From Gerris lacustris (Eukaryota > Arthropoda > Insecta > Hemiptera > Gerridae), in contig OX578280.1 in the NCBI GenBank assembly GCA_951217055.1, positions 5,456,001-5,520,000 of the forward strand: a stretch of 64,000 nt of DNA, read 5' to 3'. Shown here in pieces: positions 11,703-23,829 of this stretch. The notes below the pieces were generated by a model that saw only the letters and a list, made by a program, of their open reading frames with translations, ran no database searches and was not told the DNA's origin. A program made the translations under genes and the position numbers. Within the stretch, counting starts at the first letter, position 1, and every line of letters begins with the position of its first letter.

Positions 11703-13872
11703 CCACTATATTTAATATAGAGAATTTGACGAGACAGAAGGTTAGACTTATGGAGTTTGTATCAAATGTTCTGCCTGACAGTGTCTTTAGAAATTATATC
11801 GGGTCAATGAATAGTCTTAGGGAAGTTGAGTATTTTAAGAATAAATATATACTGGACAAAAAAATGGACGCTATTATATTGTCCCGGGTAGATGGTTTGT
11901 TCGATATGCAGGGTGAGTTGGCTATCACGAATTTAACTGATGTAGAATTACCAAGAGATAGTTTGCAATTGCTTTCCCTAGGTGACAAGTTTGCTATTGA
12001 AATTAGTCGGAAAAAAGAAGTCCCTGTGTTTGATGTAATAGGCGACCTTGAAAAAATTCTTGTATCTGTAGATGTAGATAATAAAGACGAAATAAGAAGC
12101 AATTGTGTCAATATCGTTACAAACCATATTCAGAGGATTGCCAGTGCACCTAATGGTTTTCGTTCCCAAAATAAGGAGGTTGGAAGATGTTACCATAAGA
12201 CTAGGAGTTTTCTAAAAGAACACCCTGAGCTTATAGTTTGTAAGAGTGATAAAGGCGGTAATGTTGTCATTATGAAACAGGAGGAGTATAATTGTAAAAT
12301 GGAAGCACTGTTAGGGGACAAAGAAACATATAAAAAATTAGCTCGTGATCCGTCGTCGTCTTATAGGGTTAAAGTAAATAAGGTAGTTGATGACCTTCTG
12401 GTTCTTAATTGTATTGATAAGCGTACGGCAACAAGTTTAAAATCGCATACTGGTGTCGCTCCTAGGATTTATGGTTTGCCTAAGTTACATAAGGAAGGTA
12501 TTCCTTTACGCCCTATAGTTTCATTTATCAATAGTCCTACGTACAATTTGTCCAAGTTTGGTGAGAATATTTTACACGGTTTCGTTACAGATAGTGAATT
12601 TAATGTAAAAAATTCGTTAGATTTTAAGGAATCTGTTTCCAATCAGTTTGTAGACGAGTCTCTTACTATGATTTCGCTAGATGTTAAATCTTTGTTCACT
12701 AACATTCCTTTAGATGTTGCTTTCCAGCTTATTAACCAACAATGGGACAAGTGTGGATCAGGTACGGGAATCCCTAAGGCTCTGTTTCTTTCTATTTTAC
12801 AATTGATATGTGATGCTCGCTATTTTGTTTTTGGAGGATCAGTTTTTGGTCAATGTTTTGGTTTACCAATGGGTTCACCTGTGTCTCCAGTTTTAGCCAA
12901 TATTGTCATGTTAGATTTACTTAAGGTTTGCCTTTCTGGGTTAGGTGACATTGTACAATTTGTAAAGTTATACGTGGATGATTTGTTTTTAATTGTAAGG
13001 AAAGGCCAGGAGGATACTGTACTTGCTGTGTTTAATTCCTACCATGCGAGGCTTAATTTCACAATTGAGTGTGAGGAAAATGGATTGCTTCCTTTTTTGG
13101 ATTTAAAAGTGATAAGAGGGCCTGGCGGTACTCTCCTCACTGACTGGTATTCTAAACCCACCAGTTCAGGTCGTGTTTTGAATTTTCATTCCTCACATGT
13201 TATGAGTCAGAAATTAAATTGTGTCCATAATATAGTAAAAAAGGTTATAGATGTTAGCAGCCCTTGTTATCTGGCTAGAAATAGGAATAGGGTTAGGGAA
13301 CTTATGTCAAAGAACGGCTATCCTTTAGGTCTTGTAGATAGGTTTTGGAATAAATACTTAAATAATTCTCAAAATGCAAATACTTCAGTGGTTTCGAAAA
13401 AGTACTTCAAATTCCCTTATGTACATGGTTTGTCAGAGTGTGTGCAAAAAATGTTTAAAAGAAAAATGCCTGATGTAGCATTAGCTTTCTACAATGGGAA
13501 AAAAGTGAGTTCTTTGTTTTCAAATCTAAAGGATAAAATTCCTAAGGGTTTACAGTCGAATGTTGTGTACTCTGTTACGTGTAATGATTGCGATCAAAAG
13601 TATTATGGCGAAACAAGCCGTTTTTTAAAAGAACGATCTATCAACATGAATATAGCATAAGAACAAATAAGGTTAATGTTACTGCGCTAGCGGCTCATGC
13701 AATTAATAAAAAACACACTTTTGATTTGCCAGGTATTTCTGTTGTAGCTAGAGAAGCCGATGAGTTTAGGAGAAGAATTCTTGAAATGCTTCACATTAAA
13801 AAGGATTCTAATTCTCTGAATTTTAGGAGTGATATTGAGAATTTGAATGTGATATATTCTGGATTGTTGTAA
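11609..13872 (+). pseudogene. Penelope-like RT plus GIY-YIG endonuclease, one frameshift
   Basis: Protein for target-primed copying. It has no ATG until 11750 (MEFVSNV), but the frame is open and protein-like from 11609 inside the pLTR. RT boxes: IYGLPKLHKEGIPLRPIVS (12461-12520), LDVKSLFTNIPLDVA (near 12680, catalytic Asp), GLPMGSPVSPVLANIV (near 12860), LYVDDLFLIV (near 12970), then PFLDLKV. The GIY-YIG domain starts at YSVTCNDCDQKYYGETSRF (near 13570) and is cut at 13630-13632, apparently by one lost base. It continues in the next frame (IYQHEYSIR, then READEFRRRILEM with the expected Glu) to a stop at 13872. All other catalytic boxes look intact, so damage is minimal. Confidence 0.9.
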
Positions 13873-14322
13873 TGTTTATTTTTCTTTTCTCCCTGCCTTC
13901 CCCTGGCTTTGCTCATTTTTATGTTGATTTTTACATATTGTCCTGGTGTTATATCTTCTTCTGCAGATTACAATACTCAGTTTCTTTCCCTAGTTCAAGC
14001 CCACAAACGATTTCTATAACTGCCAATAGATGTTCTGGTTTTTAGAATGTTTTATTGGAAGGACCCGGGTCCGCCCAACCTAATTGAGGTTTTCTGTGGT
14101 TTCCCTCAATTTACTAGGCGAATGCCAGGTTGGTCCCCTCTAAAGGCAGTCCACAGACTGCCTAGGATACTTGTTTACTCCTGTAATCTTTTCTAGCTTT
14201 GGCCCTTATCTTTGTCTATAATATGTAGGAGTTGCGGGGGGGGGGAGGAGAATTTTCTTTTTTGTTTATTACGTAACTGTTGTTATTATTATAATATTTG
14301 GGAAAAAAAAAAAAAAAATAAA

Positions 14323-14391
<69 letters not shown>
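13873..14391 (+). other. 3' untranslated part of the Penelope-like element with A tract
   Basis: Contains a G10 run near 14236 and a nearly pure A tract at 14304-14388 just before the right pLTR. No coding capacity; the apparent Lys-rich frame is an artefact. Confidence 0.75.
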
Positions 14392-14681
14392 TGTTTTTAT
14401 CTAGGAGGCTGTGGTTTTTCTCCGTATATATAGGTGTGACGCGTGAGGATTTTTTCAGTCGTCGTTTAGATGTTTTACGGTGAGTTTAGGTCTTGGGTTA
14501 ATATTTATTGTGTAGCAGCTGCTTAGTTTTTTCCGTTTTGATAGTCATGAGTGTTTGTTTCATGGGTTTTTGTATTTCGTTTGTTTTTTAGGCCCCTGAA
14601 GAAGGTTTTAAGTAAAAACCGAAACGTCGGGATTGTAACATAAAGACGATTTTTGTGACCGAAACCTGAGTTTTGTTTGTT

Positions 14682-14687
<6 letters not shown>
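14392..14687 (+). repeat. Right pLTR of Penelope-like element with hammerhead-like motif
   Basis: Carries CTGAAGA at 14596-14602, stem GGTTTT/AAAACC and GAAACGTC at 14621-14628. This matches the CUGANGA...GAAA core of hammerhead ribozymes, which are known from Penelope-like pLTRs. One unpaired base before stem II is non-standard, so catalysis is uncertain. Confidence 0.85.
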
Positions 14688-14755
<68 letters not shown>

Positions 14756-14763
<8 letters not shown>

Positions 14764-15329
14764 TAATATTTTAGGGGTAATATTTCACGTTAAATTGCAC
14801 CATCATCATTTTTATCGTTAACTTATCAAATGATTTCGGGACCTCTAACAACATAAGTAAATTAGTGGATTTAACTATTGGGGAACAAATAATAATTTAG
14901 AGAAAACAGGATAACGCTGATATATACTAATATAAAAACCCATATTATACTAAGAAGAGTTCATAACTAGGCATCGCGTGGCTCTATCATTAAAGCGAGC
15001 GTATAGTAATAAATATATGTGTTGAATATTGAAAAAAAGAGATAATCGTGAATCATGATGAGTTGATAGATAAATTGTATTATAGTAGTACAGCGGCTAG
15101 TAGTAAGGGAACCACCTTGCATTCTTACTATTCCTCTAATCACACATCTCCTTTTCAACAATTATAATTATAAAAAGTATGACTTCACTACGCAAAAACT
15201 TGTGCTTGTATCAAGTTGAAATTTTACATGCCTGTTTCAATTGTACTTTAGACGATGTATATGACGTTTTATTAAAATCATTGCGTTAGAACGTAAGATA
15301 TCGGTAAAAAACGTTGTTTTCCCTACTTT
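14756..15329. other. AT-rich, nothing recognised
   Basis: No gene-like frame and no shared repeat found. Confidence 0.5.
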
Positions 15330-15835
15330 AAACTAAAATTCATTCAACATTAAAATTCATAGCGCTGTCGCTGTTGGTCTTACTACAAAATGTTATTTGA
15401 AAAAAATGTTTGTCTCATTAAATTGATTAAATTAAACATTTTTCCCGTCCTATAATTCCAATTTTAATTTTGAAGAACGCATTTACGCGAGCGTTGTGCT
15501 CGAATGCTTGGGCAGACAACGTTGTCCAACGAACTAGTCCTGAGCATTGGTAAAATAAACATGTGTATCAAATTTCATCAAAATCGGTCAACTTTTAGGG
15601 GTATTTTTGAGTTAGAATAGAGTAAAAAAAATAAAATTGGCCAAGTAATGAGCTTTCAGCAAACACATATGTGTCCGTATGCAATTTAACAATTCGGACG
15701 AGTTTGTTAACCAGCATAATCCGCCCCAGCCGTATCAAGATACCGCTTTTTATGGTTTCATTGGTCAAACCAAAAAAAGAAACCCTTATAGTTTCGTTCA
15801 TGTGTCTGTCTGTCTGTCATTCTGTACGGTTCCAA
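15330..15835 (+). repeat. R1-like copy, diverged or chimeric
   Basis: Same order as the 48.37-kb copy: ATAGCGCTGTCGCTGTTGGT, TTTGTCTCATT, ACGTTGTCCAACGAACTAGTCC, CATCAAAATCGGTC. After about 15600 the sequence departs and ends at TGTGTCTGTCTGTCTGTC. Confidence 0.65.
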
Positions 15836-16815
15836 TGACTTTTGAATCAAAAGAGTAAAACATGAAACTTTGCAGAATTAAAGATCATTTTGACGTTCAC
15901 ACTGAAAAAATATAGCGAACTAAAAATTATCAGCTTTTCAAATTCAAAATGGCGGTGAGTTCATATAACACTTGAGAATAGTGTTTAATTTTTCATGCTA
16001 TTTTGTCAAAACAACATCAAAATTTTACGTGTGCTTCAAACAATTTTTCTGCTAGTACTAAAAATGTGATAAATATGAAACATGTGAGGTCTGCTAGACT
16101 GCTAGACCATAGAAAAAATGAGATCAGCAAATTGATCTGATTATTAAGGAATCCAAAATGGCGGATAATTGACGGGAAAATAGTTATTTATGTAACTAGG
16201 CAGCAAATGGAATTTTACTGACGAGTTATTGTTAGCCTTCGGGCCGAAGGCGAGAATAAACTATGAAAATTAAGTGGCGAGGCGAAGCCGAGGTAGATAT
16301 TTTTCCTAATTGTCTGCCGAGGCGAAGCCGATAATTCTTTCATTCTTTAATACTTGAATCCTAAGCTTAATTCTATCGATTTTTATATGATTATTATTTT
16401 GTGCTGTGTGGTTAAACATAGTCACTTTAATTTACTAAACACTATTACTAGCATTAATACATCTAAAATGAAATACTGGCAAATATTAAAAAAATGGATT
16501 TTCTCGACGACAAAGCAAGTCTTCACGTGTGAATTATATCAGGAACGCGCTGTTCTATTAAATATAACCCACTCCGTAGCGCAACACGACTAGCTAGTAA
16601 TAATGAACAGATTAATTTATTAAAGACTTCCATTATCCAGTAATTTTTATTTTCGTTATATCATGAGGAAATGTCAAGTTTTAACCTTTACATTAACTCT
16701 CAAAACTCCTTATGTAGTGAGATATTACATTTTTAAAACTGCTTTTAAGTAAAATGGGTTTAGTGAAAAAAGGTTTTATTAATAAATTACGACGCTTGGA
16801 TGTCTTGCTTTTAAG
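15836..16815. other. Non-coding, with a GC-rich palindrome cluster
   Basis: No gene. At 16225-16335 three GC-rich palindromes stand out: CCTTCGGGCCGAAGG and two copies of GAGGCGAAGCCGA (GCGAAGC at 16282-16288 and 16322-16328). They resemble the clusters at 10.8 and 20.9 kb. Confidence 0.6.
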
Positions 16816-16838
16816 TTAAAAATAAAAAAGAATAATAA

Positions 16839-16970
<132 letters not shown>

Positions 16971-17261
16971 TATAATAATAAGAAACATGAAACATCTTAT
17001 CCAACATTAAAATTTTTTATTTATATTTTTACTCGGTGAATATTATGGTAACCCATAAAACATTTTTTTTTTACATAGTTGAGAAAAATGGATTAATATT
17101 ATAGAATAGATATTTATTATTATTGTAACCGTCATTCTTCTTTTTATCTGTGCAAAACTAGGATTGAATAAGGTGCTACGTATTTTCTCTTATATTGAAA
17201 TCCTGGCTGACAGATATAAAGGAGTTGTCGGTGGCTATGTAGGATGTCTGAATTATTAATT

Positions 17262-18500
17262 TTTAACGATGTTGACTGGTTGTGGACCCGAAGAGATGTT
17301 GACTTATTATTTACCCGAAGAGATGGAGATGTTGACTTATTATTTACTCGAAGAGATGTTGCCTTGTTATTTACTCGAAGAGATGTTGACTTGTTATGGA
17401 CCCGAAGAGAAGTTGACTTCATATGGACCTGAAGAGATGTTGCCTTGTTATTTACTCGAAGAGATGTTGACTTGTTATGGACCCAAAGAGAAGTTGACTT
17501 CTTGTGGACCTGAAGAGATGTTGACTTGTTATGGACCCGAAGAGAAGTTGACTTCATATGGACCTGAAGAGATGTTGCCTTGTTATTTACTCGAAGAGAT
17601 GTTGACTTGTTATGGACCCAAAGAGAAGTTGACTTCTTGTGGACCTGAAGAGATGTTGACTTGTTATGGACCCAAAGAGAAGTTGACATCTTGTGGACCT
17701 GAAGAGATGTTGACTTGTTATTTACTCGAAGAGATGTTGACTTGTTATGTACCCAAAGAGAAGTTGACTTCTTGTGGACCTGAAGAGATGTTGACTTGTT
17801 ATGGACCCAAAGAGAAGTTGACTTCTTGTGGACCTGAAGAGATGTTGCCTTGTTATTTACTCGAAGAGATGTTGACTTGTTATGTACCCAAAGAGAAGTT
17901 GACTTCTTGTGGACCTGAAGAGATGTTGACTTGTTATGGACCCAAAGAGAAGTTGACTTCTTGTGGACCCGAAGAGAAGTTGACTTCATATGGACCTGAA
18001 GAGATGTTGACTTATTATTTACTCGAAGAGATGTTGACTTGTTATGGACCCGAAGAGAAGTTGACTTCTTATGGACCCGAAGAGATGATGACTTGTTATG
18101 TACCCGAAGAGATGTTGACTTATTATTTACTCGAAGAGATGTTGACTTGCTATGTACCTACCCGAAGAGAGTTGACTTGTTTTGGACCCGAAGAGAGGTT
18201 GAATTTTTGTGGACCCGAAGAGATGTTGACTTATTATTTACTCGAAGAAATGTTGACTTGTTATGGACCTGAAATGATGTTGACTTCTTATGGACCCGAA
18301 GAGATGTTGACTTCTTATGGACCTGAAATGATGTTGACTTCTTATGGACCCGAAGAGATGTTGACTTCTTATGGACCTGAAATGATGTTGACTTCTTATG
18401 GACCCGAAGAGATGTTGACTTCTTATGAACCCGAATAGATATTTTCCTTTAATGGACCTCAAAAGATGTTATCTTGTTCTAAACCCGAAAAGATGTTTCG
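17262..18500. repeat. Second 27-bp satellite, about 45 copies
   Basis: Unit GATGTTGACTTGTTATGG plus ACCCGAAGA, unrelated in sequence to the 4.7-kb array but the same length. The plus strand reads open for 389 codons (repeat like EEMLTCYGP); the other frames are also largely open, which argues against selection for one protein. Unit variants (ACCCGAA, ACCTGAA, ACCCAAA, TACTCGAA) recur in a block of about five units (~135 bp) from 17413 on, and a two-unit pattern ends the array (18260-18430). Confidence 0.95.
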
Positions 18501-19550
18501 ACTAGTATGAGATTGTGGTATTTTCGATTTACGTAGAAATTCATACAGCGCCTTGTTCCTTTAGACTTACCTTTAAGGTTCCGTCTTTAAATTATATATC
18601 AGCATAAGAAGCGTCTGGTCAGGTTCTCTTAATGGTTAGTAAGTCCCTTTATAAGTCAAAAATTTCCACTGAATTTCGTTTTGATATTTGCCACCATTTT
18701 GTTTTACCAAATCATATTGGCAGCTGTGTTGACCATGATATATTTTGGGTGGTTAGAGTTGTAATTTGAAAGTTTGTGTTCTCGTACTACCTTTTCTTTG
18801 TACCAAAAGCACATACAAAGCAAATTTATTTCTCTTCTATTTTCAAACATCAACTATTTACTTTTTTTTAGGATAGCGGAATGGATTTACAGAAGTACGA
18901 TTCAATTAGCAAGAAAAGCTTGAGAACTTGTGAAGCAACCCCTGAGAGGGCGCCTCTAGCATCTGTTAACCTTTTTCATCACTTTCCCACACACACTAAT
19001 ATAATATTAGGTATATTTATAAACGATCCCCTACAGAAAGAAATGAAGAAGGCATACATTTTCAAAAAAAAATGACACGACATGCATCAAGTACTTTAAT
19101 GCAATTTAATTGATTATTTTAGAGCAACGTGCGTAGAATTATCTGTGTTAAAGATGCATGAAATATGGCCAATTAACTCTTAAAGTAATTTCGAATCGAG
19201 ACTAATATCTACTACCCTTCCTTTACCCTGAAGGTAAAGGTTTTCAAAGTGACGAGGAAGTTTTAATCGGCTTTAGTTCGTTGACTTAATAGCGAAATCA
19301 TTAGACACGGTATAAAGTCAAACTTTAAACGAAAACTTTTTAAACACTTCAACAAAAGTAACTATAAAAAGGTAATACTTATTAACTTGATTATTTTATT
19401 TTAAATCCCTAAATCAATTTTATTAGAAGATAAATTTTATAATTATCTATATGAAGTTAATAAATCTCTTAGAGTCGAACTTGAGGTTTCGTTTTTTAAA
19501 AAAAGTAAACAAACACTTATAACATAGTTTAGTATAATTTTATATTGACA
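18501..19550. other. AT-rich, nothing recognised
   Basis: About 1 kb with no supported feature. A 64-codon frame at 18881 has no family resemblance. Confidence 0.5.
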
Positions 19551-19552
19551 TA

Positions 19553-20028
19553 CAGTGTGTCCCAAGTAATCATAGAGGTTACATTTTTTTTTAATTTTGG
19601 TGTAACGAAAAAAGAAAAGAAATCATTCTTCATAAAACAAACTGCTGCTTGTTCTAAAACATCTAAAAATGGTAATATTTTCTTGATTTTGTGTACAGGG
19701 TGTTCAGTATTTTTGAAAACTTTGTTAAATAAAAAAATATTTAATATTTAAACTTTATTGCAATCCTGAATCCCTTTTTTCAATAATAGTTTTTTATCGT
19801 CAAATATAAGGGTAATTTGCTCTGGGTAATTTTTGTAAGTTATTAAGAAACTGAACGCCCTGTTCACAAAATCAAGAAAATATTATCATTTTTAGAGGTC
19901 TAAGAACATGCAGGTGTTTTTTTTTTTTTTGTTTTTGTTTTTTGTTTTTTTTTTTTACTTTTTTTTTTTTTGAAAAATCAAAAATAATAAACATTTTCCT
20001 GTTGGATACTCTATGTTAGGACACACTG
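19553..20028. mobile_element. Tc1/mariner-like MITE
   Basis: Terminal inverted repeat CAGTGTGTCC, extended as CATAGAG on both sides, flanked by TA dinucleotides (19551-19552 and 20029-20030). A second inverted pair, TTTTCTTGATTTTGTG (19678) against CACAAAATCAAGAAAA (19867), makes it a long foldback of 476 bp. No transposase. The TA duplication points to the Tc1/mariner superfamily. Confidence 0.8.
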
Positions 20029-20068
20029 TATTCTTAGTTCCCAGCAAATAAAATACAAGTGCTAGAAC

Positions 20069-20350
20069 ACTTAAAAATAGACTGCCAATTAGTGTGGCAC
20101 ATAGCTTTCTTGCATCCTATCATGAACATTATTGTTATATGGTATATTGTGTAAAAACTATTAATAGTTTTTAGCGATCATTAAAACTTCATAGCGGTGT
20201 CGCTGTTTGTTTTAATAAAAAAATGTATTTGAAAAATAAATGTTTGTCTCATTGAATAGATGAAGTTAGAATTTTTTCCCGACCTAAAATTCCAATTTTA
20301 AATTTGAAGTTCACGTTTAGATGAGAGTTGCGCGTACCTAAACTAACTAG
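20069..20350 (+). repeat. R1 5' fragment
   Basis: Starts with the R1 end AAAAATAGACTGCCAATTAG, includes CATCCTATCATG and GCGGTGTCGCTG, and stops at about GAAGTTCACGTTTAG. The (CTGT)n and end hairpin are missing. Confidence 0.8.
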
Positions 20351-20860
20351 TTAGGTACAAACAACAAAGTATTTTAAATGAAAACACTTTTATCTCCAGT
20401 AGGGAAAAAAAGTTATGATTTTGAAATAGTTTAGAGGGACTAAAACAGTTCTTTTCATCCCTGAACTCAAAAAGTAGGGAGAAAAAGTAAAAGTAGGGCG
20501 AAAAAGTAAAGTAGGGCAAAAAAGTAAAGATTGCAACTTAATTATTTTATAAATAGTAGAAAATGAATTTCAAATGTAATGAAGTTGTTAAAATCAGGTT
20601 GGCGGCACTGCGCTTTTTTGGCCATGTTTATCATTGATTCATTGTTTATAACCTGCATCTAAATAACCTTCTATTTGAGTTTAATTCCAATTCTTATTTG
20701 TTCTTAATATTGAATCTTTTATATCTGCTATTAAAAGTGCTAATAATTATTGTTATTTATTAAAATAATAAATAAAAACTGTGCAATGGACGAATGTGTG
20801 TATTTTCTTCCTACTGGAGATAAAATATTGTATGTACCTCGTGAGTAAAGGGCCATTATT
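20351..20860. other. Non-coding, possible element with inverted ends
   Basis: TTTTATCTCCAGTAGGG (20387) and CCTACTGGAGATAAAA (20810) are inverted. A short tandem AAAAAGTAGGGC lies near 20470-20530. No open frame. Confidence 0.5.
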
Positions 20861-21050
20861 CCCCTCGCGATAATTATCTCCCTCGGCTGCACCTCGGGAG
20901 CTATATAGAGTTATTCCCTCGGCTGCGCCTCAGGAATTAAAGAGTCTAATTTCCTCGGCTTCGCCTAGGGATTTAGGGACCATGGTTCCTTCGGCTTCGC
21001 CTCAAGAACCAACTTTTTCGCTCAGGGAATAATGGCTTACTTTACTCCCT
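20860..21050. repeat. Cluster of GC-rich palindromes
   Basis: Five short palindromes in 190 bp: CTCGGCTGCACCTCGGGAG, CCTCGGCTGCGCCTCAGG, CCTCGGCTTCGCCTAGGG, CCTTCGGCTTCGCCTCAAG and the outer CCATTATTCCC/GGGAATAATGG pair that closes the cluster into one large stem. Two carry GCTTCGC (complement of GCGAAGC) at 20958-20964 and 20994-21000. Confidence 0.75.
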
Positions 21051-21849
21051 AGGTGCATAAATAACTATTTTTTAAAAAGGTGATATTTCATCCCTAAATT
21101 GGGACTTCTTCAAACCTCGCTATGAAGTCACGATGTTTCATTTTAAAATTCTTCTTTACCGTTAAATTTCTTAAATTGGTAAAAGTCTAAAAGATCAGGG
21201 CAAAGTGCCTGATGTGAGTCATTTGAACTCATTAAACAAGTTATGGAGGGTCATATTTTTGTTGTCATTTTTAATAAAATATTTTATTAGTTTTTAATGG
21301 TTGTATTCTCACATCAAATGGAGCTACACGAGCAAATGTTTTAGGGTTTTTAAAGGGAATTTAATGCACTTTCCAACGGTGAAGAAATCATTTTTTTTTT
21401 TTTTTAGCTATATTGGTTTTTGAGTTAAAAAGCATTTTATTGCCAAATTCACAAATATATCGAAACTATATATATATCGATATATCTCGAAAACGAAAGT
21501 CGATATTTGGAACATAACATTTTTGGTAGAAAATTTGATAGAATCACACCCTGCTCTGTGTCCCGGTTGAACTGGAACTCCCTGTATATAAAACTATATG
21601 TGACAGTGATTGACTGACTGACGAAAATTCCTTAACATTCCTGACGAAATTTTTTTAACAATTAGTAAATTTACATTTCATTAAGTGCAAAGGTGAGGGC
21701 CCTCAGTAAGTGTTTTTTCACCTAGAGGAAGGGCCCGTCACTATATTATTCTATTACAATATGATGTTTTGTAATATGGCTATTTATTTATTATTATTAT
21801 TTTTTTTTTTTTCTTAAACTTTCTAGTTGTTACTTTATTGTTTATTTGT
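21051..21849. other. Non-coding
   Basis: A small palindromic AT stretch at 21455-21485 and no gene. Words such as CTGTGTCCCGGTTG near 21555 may be remnants of a MITE. Confidence 0.45.
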
Positions 21850-21859
21850 TATGCTTATT

Positions 21860-22421
21860 TTGCTTCCAAGCTTACCGAAGGTAACGGAACCATTGTGTTC
21901 ACTTTTCAGAACGAAAAACTTTTATGTCTCCAATTTTAAAAATTCCAAGGCAGAAATCCGTTTCAGACATCAGGGGACATTTTTGGTCCACGTGTGTCCG
22001 CGAATTATGAAACGTGTGACGATAAGTTGAGTAAATGTCGACCGATTTTGATGAAATTGGGTAAACATGTTCATTTTACCAATGCCCAAGACGAGTTCGT
22101 TGAACAACGTTATCCGACCAAGCGTTCACGAGCAACGCTCGCATAAACGTGAACTTCAAATTTAAAATTGGAATTTTAGGTCGGAGGAAAAATCTAACTT
22201 CATCTATTCAATGAGAAAAACATTTTTTTCAAAATACAATTTTTTAGTAAAACCAACAGTGGCACCGCTATGAAATATTAAAGATTGCTAAAACTATTAA
22301 TAGTTTTTACACAATAAACAAAATACCAATAAAGTAATATAACAATAATTTTAATGTTAATATAACAATAAAGTACATGATATGATGCGAGGAAGCTATA
22401 TGCCACACAAATTGGCAGTCT
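21860..22421 (-). repeat. R1 copy, full-length, first of a tandem pair
   Basis: Reverse orientation, from the end hairpin (GCTTCCAAGCTTACCG) to GGCAGTCTATTTT. The CTGT tract is reduced to TGTGTCC. It is followed within 10 bp by a second copy in the same orientation. Confidence 0.85.
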
Positions 22422-22430
22422 ATTTTGTTA

Positions 22431-22996
22431 TATTGCTTCCGATCTTACCGAAGGTAACGGAAGCATTGTGTTCACTTTTGAGAACGAAAAACTTTTATGC
22501 CTCCAATTTTAAAAATTCCAAGACAGAAATCCGTTTCAGACATCAGGGAACATTTTTGGTCTCGTGTCTGTCTGTCTGTCTGTCTGTCGGTCTGTCGGTC
22601 TGTGTGTCCGCGAATTATGAAACGTGCGACGATAACTTGAGTAAATGTCAACCGATTTTGATGAAATTTGGTAGACATGTTCATTTTACCAATCCTCAGG
22701 ACGAGTTCGTTGGACAACGTTATCCGTCCAAGCGTTCACGAGCAACGCTCGCGTAAACGTGAACTTCAACTTTAAAATTGGAATTTTAGGTTGGGAAAAA
22801 AATCTAACTTCATCTATTCAATGAGACAAACATTTTTTTCAAATTCAATTTTTCAGTAAAACCAACAGCGACACTGCTATGAAGTGTTAAAGATCGCTAA
22901 AACTATTAATAGTTTTTACACAATAAACATTATAACAATAAAGTACATGATAGGATGCGAGGAAGCTATGTGCCACACTAATTGGCAGTCTATTTT
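22431..22996 (-). repeat. R1 copy, full-length, second of a tandem pair
   Basis: From ATTGCTTCCGATCTTACCG to AATTGGCAGTCTATTTTT, with a (CTGT)5-type tract mixed with CGGT at 22567-22600. The strong similarity to 48.37-48.95 kb defines the family. Confidence 0.9.
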
Positions 22997-23214
22997 TATT
23001 CTTTATTAGCTCTTTGGTTTTATTTGTATCCATTCAATTATATCTTTCATTATTACATCATTATTTTAATCAATATTTTTTAGTCTATATTTTATAATTG
23101 AAATGCGAGTTTAATTTAATATCTTCTATTCTCTACTGAGGAGATGTTGCTTTATTATTTTCTTAAACATATTTATATTATACATATTTTTTAAAGATCT
23201 GGCAGTCTGTTGTA

Positions 23215-23580
23215 ATAATCAGGTGGTAAGTAAGTGGCGTGTCTTTGTTTGGTTAGAGGTGGTTAGAGGTAAGTAAGTGGCGTGTATTTGTTTGGTAAGA
23301 GGTGGTTAGAGGTAAGTAAGTGGCGTGTCTTTGTTTGGTTAGAGGTAAGTAAGTGGCGTGTCTTTGTTTGGTTAGAGGTGGTTAGAGGTAAGTAAGTGGC
23401 GTGTCTTTGTTTGGTTAGAGGTAAGTAAGTGGCGTGTCTTTGTTTGGTTAGAGGTGGTTAGAGGTAAGTAAGTGGCGTATCTTTGTTTGGTTAGAGGTGG
23501 TTAGAGGTAAGTAAGTGGCGTGTCTTTGTTTGGTTAGAGGTGGTTAGAGGTAAGTAAGTGGCGTGTCTTTGTTTGGTGGT
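23215..23580. repeat. GT-rich 43/33-bp tandem repeat
   Basis: About nine units of GTAAGTAAGTGGCGTGTC plus TTTGTTTGGTTAGAG, with or without an extra GTGGTTAGAG (43 or 33 bp). The plus strand has almost no C except one per unit, a strong strand asymmetry. Confidence 0.9.
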
Positions 23581-23829
23581 TGTACGGCAAAATGAAGTTT
23601 TGTAAGTTTTCTGTCTTTGTGATCTAGTAGAGTAAGTGTTAATAACTGTTGGTAAATTATTATGAAAATAATGTATTAATACGGATTTTTCGTATAGTGA
23701 TTTTGTTGAGAGTGCGTTAGATTTAGAATACGTTAACGTGGATGAATATCTTTTTGGCTTTTTAAAGAGATTTTTAATATAGTTTTTTGTATTATGTTAG
23801 CAGGTTCTATGCTTATTTGTTGGGGAAGC

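Larger units (their letters stand above)
11290..14755 (+). mobile_element. Penelope-like element with inverted terminal repeats, inserted in (TA)n
   Basis: Inverted repeats at 11408-11702 and 14392-14687 enclose one RT plus GIY-YIG coding region and an A-rich 3' segment. (TA)n lies on both sides (about 11296-11378 and 14687-14753), so the element probably landed in a TA microsatellite. Inverted as well as direct 'pLTRs' are known for Penelope-like elements. The two arms differ by very little (one A indel in the hammerhead-like stem is obvious), suggesting a young insertion. Confidence 0.9.

Noticed and set aside
14212..14433. Lys-rich small protein
   Set aside because: It is the A tract of the Penelope-like element.
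17269..18438. 389-codon repeat protein on the second satellite
   Set aside because: Several frames on both strands are open, as expected for a 27-bp repeat; there is no unique sequence.
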